64,000 bases of DNA from Syngnathus acus (Eukaryota; Chordata; Actinopteri; Syngnathiformes; Syngnathidae). Under the pieces are notes generated by a model, which worked only from the letters and a program-made list of their open reading frames with translations, searched no databases and had not been told where the DNA came from. Numbering within the stretch: position 1 is the first letter of the stretch; the number at the start of each line of letters is the position of its first letter. This document shows positions 1 through 13,347 of the stretch, piece by piece. The position numbers and the translations under genes are program-made. Location: assembly GCF_901709675.1 (NCBI RefSeq), contig NC_051089.1, positions 13,567,976 to 13,631,975 of the forward strand. Reading direction: 5' to 3'.

Positions 1-3000
1 AAGATCCACACTGGGCTGTGAAAATCTTGTTTTGTTTTTTTCTTATTAGCGACAATGACAACTGCAAAAATGTAACTTAGCTTCAAACCCAATTAGGCTC
101 GAACCAATATGTCATTCATATACACACTAATTATTTTTGGTGTTAGTCTCAGTCTTTTGGATGAAAATATTTATTATTATTTATTTTACCATCTTGATAT
201 TAAATAGTTTTAGTCCAGTTTTTATCAACGAAAACTCCCCAAAAAAGTTTCAGTCTAGTTTTACAGAAATTTTTTTATAATCAATATTAATAATTAATTG
301 TTTAGTAAAAATTTACAATCTATTTAATAATTTTGACAAAGTAGTGCCTCATAAAGAAATGATGATGGCGTAAACGATCTAAACGATCTAAACTAAAAGC
401 AAAACAAAAACAGGACCACCTTATTAACCAAGGTGCAGGGTTATTTGCATTGTTGTGGGTGTGATCACAAAAGACTGTCAATAAAAGCTGCTCCTCTCAT
501 CCCCTTTAAATGCTGTGCACAAGAGAAGTACTGATATTCCTTGGCATTGAGGGAGAAGACAATAATTAGGTTAGGTCCTGTGGCAGGTTGAGGTGTGTTA
601 AGTATGGTTAAGCAACTGCAAGCAGAGCCCCTCGGGTCGATGATGCAATGTTGGCCAGAGAAATCACAGAAGTGGAAGTGGACACTCTGACACTGCCTTC
701 CACTCTGATTGTAGGAGTCCAAATAGGACCGTTTTTAGATAATTCAATGTAAATATATTTAAATGAAACAAAATTCCATTTTGATAAGTATCACAGGGGT
801 TATATTTCACAACACTGTGAAATCCGTGGCATAAAAATACACCGCAGGCGTGTTATTGTATAATTTATGGTGCTTGGAAAAAACATTTAAACACACATTT
901 AAAACAATACAAGCACATTTGAACATATAATACATTTATAAAGATCAGAATCAATGAATGAAGGAAAAAACTTTGCACCAAAAATGCCAAATTTGCTAAA
1001 TCCTAGGACGGAGGGGGTTTCACTGTAGTGTCCAACAGCTAGCTGCATTTAATCATTTTAAATAGTTTATTTATTTATTTATTTATTTTTGACAGTTTCT
1101 ATAAAAGTAGTATACATTCAACTACTCTGTGTGCCTTTTTAATTGCCACTTGCTTATAGAGACTGATCAACACACTGAATGACATTCCTGAAGCAACACT
1201 TTAATTTATCAGGGCTTGGAGAGTTTAAGTGGATGTTGTATATTAATGTTTACTTATGATGTGAGGGTATATACTGAACTAAACAATGGCGTTAATTGCA
1301 GAACTAACAATTTAATTAATGTTTGTTGGACAGTGTGTAGTACCCAGCGAAAGCTCCCCAATGCTGATTCAAACGCAGATAAACCTTGAACGTGATTTGA
1401 AACAGCAATGCTAACCATTCATCCCCTGTGCCGCTTCAAAGTTCTGATGTAGTGCATCTTCCTGTCGCTCATTTTTTTTTTCTACTGCAGCAAAACCTGA
1501 GCAAAGTGGCAACTGGTGTGTGGGTGCAAATGAGCTGTCAGCCTTCTCCAGTCAACATAACCATGCGCATGTTCTTTTCGTTTTTGCCCTCAGCAAGTCT
1601 GACCCACGTCGTCATAACATTCAATTGTAGTTTGGCGCAATGTACCAGTTCTAGCATTTGTTTTGAAAGTTTAACACCGGTGTTATATGACAGCAGATTG
1701 GCTGAGCTCAGTTAGCATGCACTAGTGAGCAGAAGTCTAACACATGAATATAGAAAATAATAGTCTGACTTTGTAAGATTGTCTTTGTCCTCCTCTAAGC
1801 TTCCCATTTCTCAATGTCAGTGATGTTTATCAACTGAAAATGTCAACTCTTTGCTCTTTGTGTTGATATACTGAAGAACTGTCGTCAACACACAGCTCGT
1901 GCAAAGACACCTGTTATTATTTTATCGTAAAACCATTCGCTTACTCATCACATTTTAGGCTTCACTGGACAGTCAACAGCATTGAGGAAGATGATAAAAA
2001 GTGCATAAAAACATTGTTAACATTAACCTAAAACTGAGCCTGAATCCAGACAGCATGATATATTGTGGCTTATCTTAGAAATTCTGTTGGGTCAATTATT
2101 TATGATTTATGCCTGCACTATTGGTGTTGGTAGGTTGCCAATATTAATTTTTTGTATTTATAGACCATCTAAATGTTTTTCCTGCTTGAATTAAATGTTC
2201 AACTATGATGGAGTAATGCAGGAAATATTTACATATTAGACAGTGGAGACAAGCACGAATCAGCCTTTTTGCTTAAAAATAAATGAACCGTTAATGTGAT
2301 TTCTCTTTGTGAAATGATAATTTATTAACCAAAATATTATTCATTTTGTAACTGTCTTGATTAAGCTTTGATTAATACACCAGTTCCCTCCCTCCTATTA
2401 TATATTTCCTTTCATACATCTATATTTATGAAATCTAGAGCTTGGCTGTCCTTTCTGCCTTGTTAGTGTCTATGTATAGATGTCGTATGTGTGTATCTAG
2501 TGTAGTATTTGTATTGCATTGTTAAAATATTGGAAAAAATTCAAAACACATCATTAGGCATCAGTGGACTCTGTAATTCCTGCGTGAATTATCAATTAAA
2601 TGGTTGTATATTACACTTATACATATATTCAATTGCAGTCCAAATGTATTCACTTTTGAATTGCAGTAATTAACATAATCCCAATGTTAAATGAGGTTTG
2701 ATTTAGATGAATCTGTGTGACTCAGATAAAAAGACAGGTGCCATATTGCCATATTGCCAATTCTTACCTGGAGGTTTGTAACATGATTGGCTTCACTGCA
2801 GAGGAGAGGGCCAATAGCTCAGTGTGGTCAAGTGGTCAATATTTTTCTCATGGCGCCAACACACACACATGCGCGCACGCACGCACACACACACACATCT
2901 GTGCAAATAACAAATTGTGACCTCTCTTCCACTGAGTTTTATAGCAGACACAAGATATGGGAGTGAAGAGGTTGCTCGATGCCTAAGGGAGATTGCATCT

Positions 3001-3711
3001 GGGCAACTAGATTGTATTTCGAGATTCAGCTCATCCCATTACCACTAAGAACAGAACAATACGGCAAATCAAAGAAAGTGCCAGCAAGGTAGCCATGGGG
3101 ACCAGAATCCTTTGCAAACTATGTGACAAGTTAAAAGAAATTTCCCAAGGGAGCTTGTGGCCAAAACACACAATAGTCAAGTCGGATCCACTTGGGAGGA
3201 ACCTGACATTTTTAACAGTGTGAGTGAAAGTGACCTGTTGTTGCGTTATCAGAGTGCCAGTGACACCGGCAGACAAAACAACTTCATGGGTAACTGATAT
3301 GATCAGTGAGCTACCGCAGACTGACACTCACTTAGATGTTTAAACGTTGAGGTGCACACGCAGGCAGGCAAAGCACAGCCAGGGAAAGATTTACTGAATA
3401 ATAATAACACTATGATTAAGTACATATAAAACATGGTGCAAGGAAGCCAAAGCTTAATACGGCGAACAAGTCAGCGTACACCTACACTTTAAGTATGCTA
3501 TAGTAAGAAAAATACGCTTGAATCACCCACACAGTGAGGATAGCGCATATCGAAATCCATAATCTGGACCACCTTCGCCCTCTCCTCTCACATCATTACC
3601 ACATCACAAACAAGCAAAGCTGTATGAGAGTAAACAGAAACAAGAAATCGAAAGCAAACAAGCTGGAAAATAGTTGGTAAGTCAGACAGAGTAAACAAAA
3701 TGTTGTCTTAC
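1..3711. other. Non-coding stretch, probable first intron of the tspan4-like gene
   Basis: This AT-rich stretch lies downstream, on the minus strand, of the splice donor at 3711-3710, so it should be intron 1 of the tetraspanin gene. I searched the minus-strand reading frames for the second tetraspanin exon (a glycine-rich first extracellular loop followed by TM2) and did not find it, so that exon lies beyond the left edge. A minus-strand open frame at 465-722 (85 codons) has a protein-like composition but no family I recognise, and it is left unassigned. A (TTTA)n stretch sits near 1066-1087. Confidence 0.5.
2858..2897. repeat. (AC)n/(GC) microsatellite
   Basis: Alternating purine-pyrimidine run of CA and GC dinucleotides, interrupted by one AT. 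Such runs are length-polymorphic and can adopt Z-DNA. Confidence 0.9.
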
Positions 3712-3774
3712 CCAGAACAGGAGGTTGAAGAAGACCATCCCATAACGCAGTGCCATCATACAACCTTCAGCCAT
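3712..3774 (-). CDS. tspan4: Tetraspanin, first coding exon (tspan4-like), partial gene
   Basis: The minus-strand ATG at 3774 opens 21 codons (MAEGCMMALRYGMVFFNLLF then W) ending exactly at a GTAAGA donor. This is the standard first coding exon of tetraspanins of the TSPAN4/TSPAN9 group: MA.GC, a short basic segment (RY), then the start of transmembrane helix 1 ending FNLLFW at an exon border. Tetraspanins are four-pass membrane proteins that organise integrin-containing microdomains; TSPAN4 is also known from migrasomes. Only the N-terminus is in the window. TSPAN4 is preferred over TSPAN9 because taldo1 lies on the same side of the window and human TSPAN4 and TALDO1 are close neighbours at 11p15.5. 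A pyrimidine-rich acceptor-like CTTCTAG lies about 17 nt upstream of the ATG, so the 5' leader may be spliced. The ortholog assignment is an inference from 21 residues plus synteny. Confidence 0.68.
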
Positions 3775-3835
3775 CCTGCAGCGTCGTAGTTCTAGAAGGA
3801 AGATGAAGGAGAGGTCCAGGTAAAACACCACATAC

Positions 3836-4053
3836 TTCTTTCCTGGAGCACAGCGGCCTTTGGTTGTCTGTGGCCCCTTTGTGGTGGTGAAGCCGAACGC
3901 AAACGGCGGCCGCTTGTATTCAAACTCTCCACTGAATCGATGGAAGCCAGAGGTGAACGGCGGTGTGTCAGGCTTGCTGTCCAGAGACGGACTTCGCCGG
4001 TACGGCGTCTCATCCGTGCTCGAGCGTCTCATGATGCAAGTTTTAAGCAGCAA
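3836..4053 (-). other. Possible alternative first exon or N-terminal extension upstream of tspan4 ATG
   Basis: The frame of the tetraspanin ATG stays open for 93 codons upstream, to an ATG at 4053, with another in-frame ATG at 4032. Codons in 3836-4032 are CpG-rich and give a protein-like peptide rich in Arg, Ser, Pro and Phe (for example RRSPSLDSKPDTPPF). A good donor (AA|GTATGT) sits at 3836/3835, so the segment could instead be its own first exon. If splicing used that donor and the CTTCTAG acceptor, the intron would be only about 45 nt, which is too short; a more distant acceptor would be needed. I know of no tetraspanin with this N-terminus, so it is listed as a candidate only. Confidence 0.3.
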
Positions 4054-7000
4054 CTGCCTAACTCAGCACTGTGCAAAGTTCACAATGAGGGAGCCAAAGT
4101 CATTGACGGGTGATGTTGAAAGTGCTTTCACCTCTCCTCAGGTTACCTTTTAAATCCTGGAGCAACTGATACAATTATATCCAAAGAGTCATAGGTTGAT
4201 AAGAATTAATCTGCTGGAGATAATACTCTGTCATTCACCTGATTCCTAAATCCTATAATGTCACTGCGTACAGCAGGAGAGTTTGCATAATCCTGCCGCA
4301 ACACCTGTGTAATTCTTGTGTGTTTAGAGCCTAATCCAAGCATACACATCTGACCATCCCTGATTCCCACCGCTCTAATCCTTCAAACGCAGGTGTCGTG
4401 CCCTGGCAGATAAAATGGTTAGCAGGTTCATCTCGAATCACTTTAATCAGCCAGATGATTGGAGAGCTTTGACACCTCCCGTTCCGTCATGCCCAGCTGC
4501 TTTGGGCTGTCAAAATGATCCAGAAATGTCCTGCCGGGTCTCATGAGAAGTTGCTGATCGGGCTCCCGCTGCAACTTCTTCAACATGCGCTCACGCTGTG
4601 TCTCAGAGCTCAGCAGCGTGCATGTGCGAGACGTGATTTTGCTGACATGCAGTGCGAAGAGAAGGTTGCGGGTGGGAGTGTGAATGGAACATTAACAAGC
4701 ACACATGGATGGATGATGTACATGAGCAAACTAATCGTTGTGGATTGAAATCCCTAATCTACTCTCCTCTGTTTTTACCTCTGCCCTAGCTTGCCAATTC
4801 TACCCGAAAAGTCTCTCGCGGTAACTCCTCCTCTCTTCTCTGCCCACGCAAACGGCGTATCAAGTCGTCTTCTTCAACTCCCTCATATTCTCCCTCAGTG
4901 CTGACGATGCTTAATTAATTTCCAGACCCAAATTAGTAAGTGTCCCGTCCTTTGGTGCCTCCCTCCCGCGCCAGAGAGCGTTTGTCTCGTCCTCTCTAGG
5001 TGGGCATGGAGAACAAGACGTCCAGTGGGGTCATAGCTGAGCAGCGAGACAGACAGGCAGTTGAAAGAGGGACAGTTTCTTCTCAGAAGCAAAAGAAAGA
5101 CTGCAGTGTTTGAACGCCGGTCCGGTCTCTCTGCCTTAAGCTCCCGCCCTCTCTTTTCACGAGCTTCTGTTCTCTTTCTCTCTTGCTCCCCCCTCCCTCC
5201 AACCTTTTCTCTTGTCCCCTCTCTCACAAGCTGAGATGCTCTGCGCTCGGCATGCGCAATCACTTAAACACCACGTCTCCTCGATAGCTGTCCCGAAAAC
5301 CTGCCCAAGCAAAAGGCAGGAGCAGACGTTCGTATTCCAGCCACTCCTTACTATCAAGCACAGCCAATCGCTGTCTTGCAGCACCAACCTCCCTGGAGCG
5401 CACGCCAATCATACCTGGCTGGCCATCTCTACTCAATTATACACGTGCATTCCAAGTACACATTCACGCACACCCAGAAACTGGTGCGTGTGTTGTTGAC
5501 ATAGCACCCTTGAGAAAGCTGCTGCTCTTGCACGAGTGCTTCATCTTCTTCTGCACTCTACTTCCTGTCTAAAACTCATTCCACATGCAGACGCTGTTGT
5601 TGCACACAAGCCCCACCATTCTGTGCATGCTCGGCTTCAATCATGTTCCCTTCTCCCCGTGGCCCGAGCTCATGCAGCATCCGGCGAGCTGCAGCTGACA
5701 CAGATTCGCACCACAAAGCGCGATTATGTCGACATAAATATAAAGTGGCCACTGCAGCTCGCATTCACACTAAAATAAACATTTGCTCTACACATTTGTG
5801 TCCATTGCGTTACGGGTCTAAAGGGATGTTTCAAAGCTTCAGAATTAACTCATGACTTCATTAAAAATGTAATGGTTTTCTGTCATGCCTCATCTGTCGA
5901 TTGAATGCGACTTGCACGCGTGACATTTGAACTAATGGTGTTTTCTCATGAAACATTCCTGAGCTCCGCGTAGACAGACGTCAGTGATAAAATGGTAATT
6001 AGCAATTAGACGGACTGGCCTTTTTACCGTATGAGGAATATTGATGGAAGCAGAGGACATTATTACATAGATGAACCTGATACTATTTTTTTTTTTTGAC
6101 ATTTATGTTTCATGGCCATTAGGTAGCATTTTCTATTAAAGTTATTTTTAACAAGCATTGAGGGGCATCGAGGTGATGTTTTTAAAAACTCTTGTCATCT
6201 GATTTATATTAACATAATATTTACTCCAAAACTGTGTGTGTGGACTTTGTCTGTGTTCAGTTTCATAATCTAAAAATAAGTTACCTTGAAAAAAAATTAA
6301 ATGTTCCATATTTTAGTGCTTTTTTTTTTTTTTTACTTTTTCTACCCTGGACTTCACTCAGTAATGGAATCAGGAAATATTGCAAGATACTGTGATACGG
6401 CTCCTTTACAGATACACTTTTGGGAAATAAGGAAGGAAAAAAATATTGAATCTTTTATTTAATTGTACATTTGATGGATGGGCAGGCTCTCAGTGCCTAT
6501 TTTTATACAAACAATTAATGAGCCCCCTTTCAAAATGGTAAAATGTCCAGAGCTCAGTTGCAAACAGCTGTAAACACTTGTAAACTGCAAAGACATTCCC
6601 AAACAGTTTTAATGATAACAGTTTTTCTTGTTGCCATAGAACAAGAAAAAGCGCGTGAGACCATTAAAATTGTTGCCAAACAACCATTTGTGACCCTGAT
6701 GAAAAAAACAACATTCCACTATGCACACAAATCCCGTCATATTTGGATTTAAAAAACGCAATGGTGCATTCCCGAAAATACATAAAAAACAAAAAAGATT
6801 TTTTTCATTAACTGGAATAATCTTACACATAATACAAAGATGCAGCCATACTTAAAATATTTATTACCAATCTGTATTTGTAGTTGAGACTCTATGAAAG
6901 AAATGTGACCCACTTATATGTTGATTAAGATACTAATTGCAATAATCATTTTTATAAAATATACAGGCTGGGATCAACTAAACAGAAGGAAACTCATTAA

Positions 7001-7098
7001 GAATGAAACTGGATCATACTTTTCTGACTATGTTGTCATTCATGTTATTGCCAAATTGCCGAGCACGCCACCTCCGATGAGCTCTCTGCCTTCGATAA
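4054..7098. other. Upstream flank of tspan4, no gene recognised
   Basis: About 4.4-5.8 kb is more GC-rich than the surroundings, with pyrimidine-rich stretches and scattered CpG, as expected around a promoter for the minus-strand tetraspanin. No TATA box or transcription start is convincing. The open frames at 4895-5499 overlap one another on both strands and match nothing I recognise. Near 5960-6025 is a short AT-rich block with two homeodomain-type TAATTAG/CAATTAG motifs. From 6.1 to 7.1 kb I see only AT-rich unique sequence. Confidence 0.4.
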
Positions 7099-7200
7099 GC
7101 TCTCTCTCTCTCTCTCTCTCTCTCGCTCTCTCTCACTCTCTTTTTCGCTCTCTCTTTCCCTCTCTCTCGCTGTGTGTGTGTTTGTGCGTGTGTGTGTGTC
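7099..7200. repeat. Composite (TC)n-(TG)n microsatellite
   Basis: A polypyrimidine TC run of about 70 nt with a few C/A/T interruptions passes directly into a TG run. The first part can form triplex (H-) DNA and the second Z-DNA. The Arg-Glu repeats predicted in minus-strand frames here are artefacts of the repeat. Confidence 0.95.
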
Positions 7201-7909
7201 AACACATTGCATAATGAAATTCATCACTCTGATCTTTCCCAGATAAAAGAAACTATTAACGTACTAGTGAATGCCTGTGTCGGAGCAAGAGGCAAATGGC
7301 CAACCCTCGGAAAGCTAAACAAAGTGCACCGTGTTGCTCTGTGGCCTCTGTGCAGTTGTAAAGGGCTATGAGGCTACCTCGCTTTTCCTTGTTTAAAGAT
7401 AGAATACGGGGCTCTTGAGAATATCTCATTTAAATGACAAAACAGGCCAGGCAGAAAACTGTATACGCATTACGCCGCACTAACATTAAGCATACAGAAT
7501 GAGCTTGAAGATGTGCTTTTTTTTATCTCTATAAATAAAAATTGCAGATGTAAGAGTGCTACTTTGAATCATTCACAGATGTTTGTCTGATACCTTTCAT
7601 CACATGCAACTACAAAATAATTGCAAGATGATGCTATTTAAGCAAGATCTGTAGATATACGTTGGTTCTTGTTATGCCACGTTTTCAGTTTTGTGCATGA
7701 GCTTCATTTGACGAGAAAGGGTTTGCATATAGATTCTCTTATAACAAGTCGGCTCATTGTAATTATTCTTTTTCATTTTTCACTGTACTCAAGGACTGTC
7801 CAAGAATATATTGAAATGCATACACATGTTTCTTTAAGTCACAGAGAATGTAGTGATTCACTCCCCCAATTTCTGTTCTGGCAGCGGGGATCACTTCCCA
7901 CACAACAAG
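7201..7909. other. Non-coding stretch
   Basis: Unique AT-rich sequence. The open frame that runs into the repeat at 7910-8058 has no recognisable domain. I see nothing else. Confidence 0.4.
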
Positions 7910-8058
7910 AGTGTGAATGTGACCAATATTGTATGACTGTGAGTGACTGGCATGCAGTCCAGGGTGCAAATTATCTTTTGCACAAAGTCAGCGGGGATGG
8001 ACTCCAACTCCTAACAACCCTGCACAGCATAAGTGGTACAGAAAATGGATGGATGGCT
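7910..8058 (+). repeat. High-copy fish interspersed repeat, 3' part, ending in (GGAT)n
   Basis: The order of blocks (GACTGGC..., CCAGGGTGCA, GGGGATGGACTCCAAC, CCCTGCACAGCATAAGTGG, then ATGGATGGATGG) is the familiar 3' end of a very abundant interspersed repeat of fish genomes. Other copies in this window lie at 13698-13795, 44281-44492 and 63510-63786. I do not assert a family name. Confidence 0.75.
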
Positions 8059-11000
8059 GATTTCTGTAACTGACCTTTCTAGTTAATTGTGTTGTTTCAC
8101 TGCAGGCTTCTCTTAAAAAAGTAAAATTTCACTATCCACCATAGCAGCTGATTAAATTATGTTGAAATGTGGAAACTGAGATAATCAAACTGGGTATATT
8201 TACATAAGAACTCACAATATTACTTGGTGACCTCAAGAGTTCATCACTGATTTGAATCACACAAACATAAATTGGTTCTTTTGGTGTTTCAATCAGATGC
8301 AGCTTGTTCCAGCACTTGAGATGAAAATATATTTAAATTTTCTGAGATCATTTCTGAGCTCTCAGCAAGTTCGCACTTCAGTTGTTTTCCAAAGCTAAAA
8401 TGCACTAATCAAAATATGACAGCATGATCATTTGTTTGGTTTAACTTTTGCTTTCAGAAATTTCAGAAACCCATTAGGTAAAAAAAATAACACCATAATT
8501 AGAGACATCAGACACGTGAATATTATTCTTTGTGCATTCCTTTGACCAAAGTGAGAAAAGATTTCTTTTAAAACCATCTCCAAAACTGTCTGTCAAAAAA
8601 AAAAAAACACCTTTGATGGCATTAACCACGGCGTACAGAAGGATGCATTCAATTATTAAACATGTCAAACATTTTTCTAGTCCATCAATGTAAGGGAGCG
8701 CTTATGACATCTGTTAAACTGGCTAATTAATATCTTGTGACAAGTGAAAATGATTCTTCATTGAAACCCTTTCCTGGGCCGATCTTTAAATAACATATAC
8801 GTACAGTAAATAGTCTACTTAACTGGGACAGTTTTTCAAATACCTCCCCATTTAGCTATCCATCACTTTTACGATGTTGGGTGCATTTCTACAGATTGCT
8901 GACATCCAGTAGAAGTGCTGATGATGGTACCATTAAGATGTTTGAACATTCTGGATATTCATAATTTATTTGTCAATCAATTATTCAGTTTTCACATTCA
9001 ATGCAACACTATTTGGGGGGAGAATTTTGGTGTGCCTTTCAAGACAAGCTTCTGTTCATTGTGCTACATTTATTTGGTGACATGCACCTGATTTGGTGCC
9101 TAGTTTCTTGATTGTCAATGTAATAAATGCAATGGCCTTTACAACTAACAGAGGGTTGAAATATGAATCCCCTATTAAAGAAGACTTTCCAGAAGATGTT
9201 AGATGAAAAGGACCAGTTCCGCAACAGTGTTTTTAATGGGCTCTCGAATTTTCCCGCACCAAACTGATCCAACCGTGCTGCTATTGACGACGCTTTGTTC
9301 ACGAGGGAGCATGGCTGTCGTGCTTTCAACCTATAGATCATTTGAATTGGGCCCATCTATGTGAATTATGGTAGCGTCAAGACATCGAAGCTGTTCAAAT
9401 GATAAAACCATTACTTTCACTCTGGAGTGGCTTCCTCATTAGTCGTCTTCGTGAGAGCTAATTACGAAACACAGACGATCGCGCAGATGCCAGGAATTTA
9501 ACAATCCAACCTTATCATGTGGTATTTTTACCCTCCTTATAAACTGATAAGAAGATTGCAACTGTGTCAGGGGAAGTCTGTTCCAGTGATCTACAGCTAT
9601 GAATATCTTTCATCAGTTTATCTTTCCACTCACATGTCTCCTCTCGATGAGGTACGAGTATCTCGATGACAGACTGATGATCTGTGCTCCATATCTGTTG
9701 TATGAGCACCTGACAATGCAGATGCATTTGTGTTCCATCTATTTTCATTCTGTGGCTAATCCCTGCTAGAAGGGGCAGGTGGGTGCCAGTCAAACTCTGC
9801 CCAAGAAAACACAAATATGTTCTCCGTCTATGTATGTATTTATAGATATGAAAGGAATAATACTCCCCTATAGCTAAAAAGCAGGGTGATGCAGTACAGT
9901 GTATGCAATAACAGAACAAACGTGCATTGCGTTCACGTAAAGACAGTGACAGGAACTCATATGCATGATGGACAACTCCGACTGGTTTATAAAGGAGATG
10001 ACTATTTGACAGGTCAGACACAGAACTCTCATTGCAGATGACTTTAACTCAATCCACATTTACTGAAATGATCCAACCAATGCAGTTTCCTCGATGAAAC
10101 CGACTGGTGTGTTGTGAGAGAATACAAGTGTTTGTGGAGATGATATATCTAGGAGAGTTGAGTGAAAAGCAAATTGGATTGCCACATTGAAATTCATTCC
10201 CTGCCACGCAGAACAGTTGGAAATTTGATTTACGCAGCCAAAGTCAGACACATATCAAATGAATGTCTTAAATGTGATTTGTGAAAATCAATTTCCATGT
10301 GGTTCCAGACTGCAAAGTATGAAATGTTTGCAACAGAACTTAAGTAAACTCTGACTGCCAATTAAGTCACACTGCGTCCCATTGTTATGTAAAATGTAGT
10401 CTGTACTTTGTTTGAAATGTAACGTATATACTAGGTCTTAAGGGGAAAAAAAATGAACGTTTTCTGGTTTTCTTTCCTGGTGAAGTTCACAAATTATGCA
10501 AAAGAAATATTGTTGTCATCCTGATCATTTTGTTCAGTAAAATATTTAAGCCAATATAACTGTTGATGGTTCAAAAATGTCTATTCAGTATAAATCAGAT
10601 TCACTGTTGAGGAAAAGAAAGTAAAACATCATATGCTGAGTGTTTTGGAACACAATTAAATTCAACTAAACTTTCATCTCTGACTTTAAAGGGTGTGAAA
10701 TCACGATGCATGAGATAAGTTCTATCATATAGGATTCCTAGTGTTTTTCTTCAAGATTAAGAGATAAATAGTTATTGCTGTCAGCTTTGACCAGTCCCAT
10801 CAACACAATGTAAAGCTATCAGTGAAATCCCATAGGAAGTAATATATTCAGTGGAGTGTTCTCATACTGTAAGGTCCTGTGTGTGGGATTTATCTACAGT
10901 AGAAGACAGAGCACTGGGCATAACAAACAGCACATCTCTGAGGAGCACATGAAATGACTTACTTTACGCCAAGTCAGATGATTCAATTTATGATACCAAC

Positions 11001-13006
11001 AGTGTTGGAAGATTACTTTGTAAATGTAACAGTAACAAAATAGCAGCAAAACTAGAAAGTACTAGTTTAATTGCTTTCCCAAAAAAATGTAACCAATTAC
11101 ATTTGATCAAATTAATTTAACTGTGTTAACTGTTTTCATAGTTTAAGATCATATAGTGTTCAAATGTTTCAGTAATACCTAAGACCACACAAAGAAAATA
11201 TGATAAATGAGATCGACCTTAATTCATGACAGTGTTCTGGCATCATGTTAAACTGGAGCTGACATTGTCATCATCATTTCAAGACACACGGAAGGTTGGC
11301 CGCTTACGCCCCATTTTAGCACGTACGTGTGTGACCTCTCTTAAACTTGAAAAGATTCAAATGAAAACGTGGGTGTCAGGTGGTTTGAGGTTCAATAGTT
11401 GAAAAAACAACCTTCCAACAGATGGTGGGAAAAAAAAAAGCTGTTGAGTGAAATGTAAAAATATGAATTATAAGCACCAGAATATTTTTTCGAATATCAT
11501 AAGGGTTTTTGTTCTGAAAGAAAATAATAGGTTTGAAAACTGACTGAAAACTATTATCAAGATAAAGTGTATATCATTTGAATTCTGTAAATTGTTGCTT
11601 CACCAAAGCGTGTAATCCCTGAATGTTTAGAGATCAGTATCAGATTTGATGACAATGAACAGAGAACAAATCTGCCTCCATTGTGGAGTCATGCCAAATA
11701 CGTTTGTAACAAGGCACTGACCCACAACATGAATACGGTCGGCTCTTACATGATGAACCTGCCTATAAGAAGAAGCTATGGAAACATGGTGAGATCCACC
11801 AAATCAAAGCTACAAACCTGCTTGAAATATGGTCCAATAAAGTCACATGACTAGACCACTACCACGACATCCCATACGCCATTACTGTATTGTGGGCATT
11901 TATGTTTCGTTCCATCTCTCCATTTCAGTTCCATACGGTATGTTACTCCGATATTATGGTGTGTTTTGTTTCGACTCCGCTAATTACAGTGCTCTGGTTG
12001 ATTGAGAGCAATCACATCTATCTTTAAATGAAATGTCAAAACTTTACGCCATTTGTGCATCTTATTTATGGATAAAGTTAATGCATAGCATTCACAACTG
12101 TACCAAGTTTCTCATAATTGTTTGATCAATTACAAAATTAGAAGCTATTGTGCTGGTATGAAAGCCTTCTCTTTCCAATTTGATTTGTACCATAGCAAAC
12201 TGTAAGAGGAAATTTTTACTGGTTGGAGCAGCAAAAGATAGTGAAGGGGATTCAAAAGGCAAACAATATCATGAAACAGAAGCTTTATCAAATAAAGCAC
12301 ATGAGAAGGAGGAAACAATCTCTAGAGCATTAGCTGAAGCAGCAGCAAGGATGTACATTTACGCTTTGTGTCAATTGCACAGAAAATACTGCACAAACGC
12401 TTTGTGATGCTGAAAGTGTGAGGGCTGCTACACTTTCTTGCAAAGTTAAAATTGAGTACGCCCTGCCAAAAGCCCACTCTGGCACTTTGTGCAAATGCAA
12501 TTAAGATACAAATAAGATATTTTATAAGGTAAAATAATTGGAAAATGAAAACTGACTGAGTTTAATTTGGTTTTCTCTGTAATATCAGAATATTTTACAC
12601 CACACATGCATAATGTGCTCACAGGGATGTTTTTCCCAAACGTATTACATCACGTTCAGCTATTGAACATAAATATTTGGAATTCCTATCTCCAGCCTAT
12701 TGTATTGTGCTGTCACAAGTAACTAGAGGCAGTCAACAGCCGTCACCATGTTATAGAAATTAGAAAAATTGATGTTGTTCTTTGAAATGCACTGCATGTG
12801 TCTCGGTCCAATTATTCACAACACTGTCGGTTGAACATTTGTTATTTGTTGATAAAAATTATATTTTTTTGTGAATGTGACATCTGTAGATGTTTTTGAC
12901 AAAAAGATGGGTATATCTTAGTGACTGTGAACGGAGATGATGATGGTGATGATTGAATGATTATATTTATTTACACTCAAAAACTAATTATTGTTTTCAT
13001 CAGATA
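8059..13006. other. Gene-poor stretch
   Basis: About 5 kb of AT-rich unique sequence without splice-supported coding frames. The longest frame (minus strand, 9515-10021, 168 codons) has no recognisable domain, biased AT-driven composition and no flanking exon structure. A short plus-strand frame at 12180-12407 is Lys/Glu/Ala-rich without homology I can name. I see no tRNA, no transposon ends and no strong regulatory motif. Confidence 0.4.
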
Positions 13007-13014
13007 CCATAGAT

Positions 13015-13347
13015 CAAGGGTGTCAAACTCATTTTTCTCGCGGGCCGCATTGTAGTCATAGCTTCTTTCGGAGGGCCATTATGACTGTCAACCCAAATAA
13101 ATGTATGAGCACCTCATATTATATACAGTATAAGCTACAAAACTAACTGACAAATAACTCCTTTTCAAATCAGACAAGTAAAAACTGGTCAAATATTAAA
13201 AAAAAAAAAAAGATATTATTAAAAGTGAAGACAATTTGCAATTCTAGTAATGACACACAAATTTGATGCACAATTTGTCTTCGCGGGCCACATCAAATGA
13301 TGTGGCGGGCCGTATCTGGCCCCCGGGCCTTGAGTTTGACACCTGTG
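13015..13347. mobile_element. Non-autonomous hAT-type element with 8-bp target-site duplication
   Basis: The left end CAAGGGTGTCAAACTCA and the right end TGAGTTTGACACCTGTG are inverted repeats with two mismatches. The element is flanked on both sides by the same 8-mer CCATAGAT (13007-13014 and 13348-13355). An 8-bp duplication and CA(G)GGGTG ends are diagnostic of the hAT superfamily. The 333-bp interior has no transposase and contains an A-rich run, so this is a deletion derivative mobilised in trans. Confidence 0.92.

Noticed and set aside
465-722. 85-codon Cys-containing minus-strand frame as a possible tspan4 exon
   Set aside because: Does not fit any tetraspanin exon, and no splice-site pair gives a sensible join. 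It may still be real, but cannot be supported.
7014-7227. Arg/Glu-repeat protein
   Set aside because: Direct translation of the (TC)n microsatellite.
9515-10021. 168-codon minus-strand open frame
   Set aside because: No family, no flanking exons, AT-driven composition; consistent with chance.
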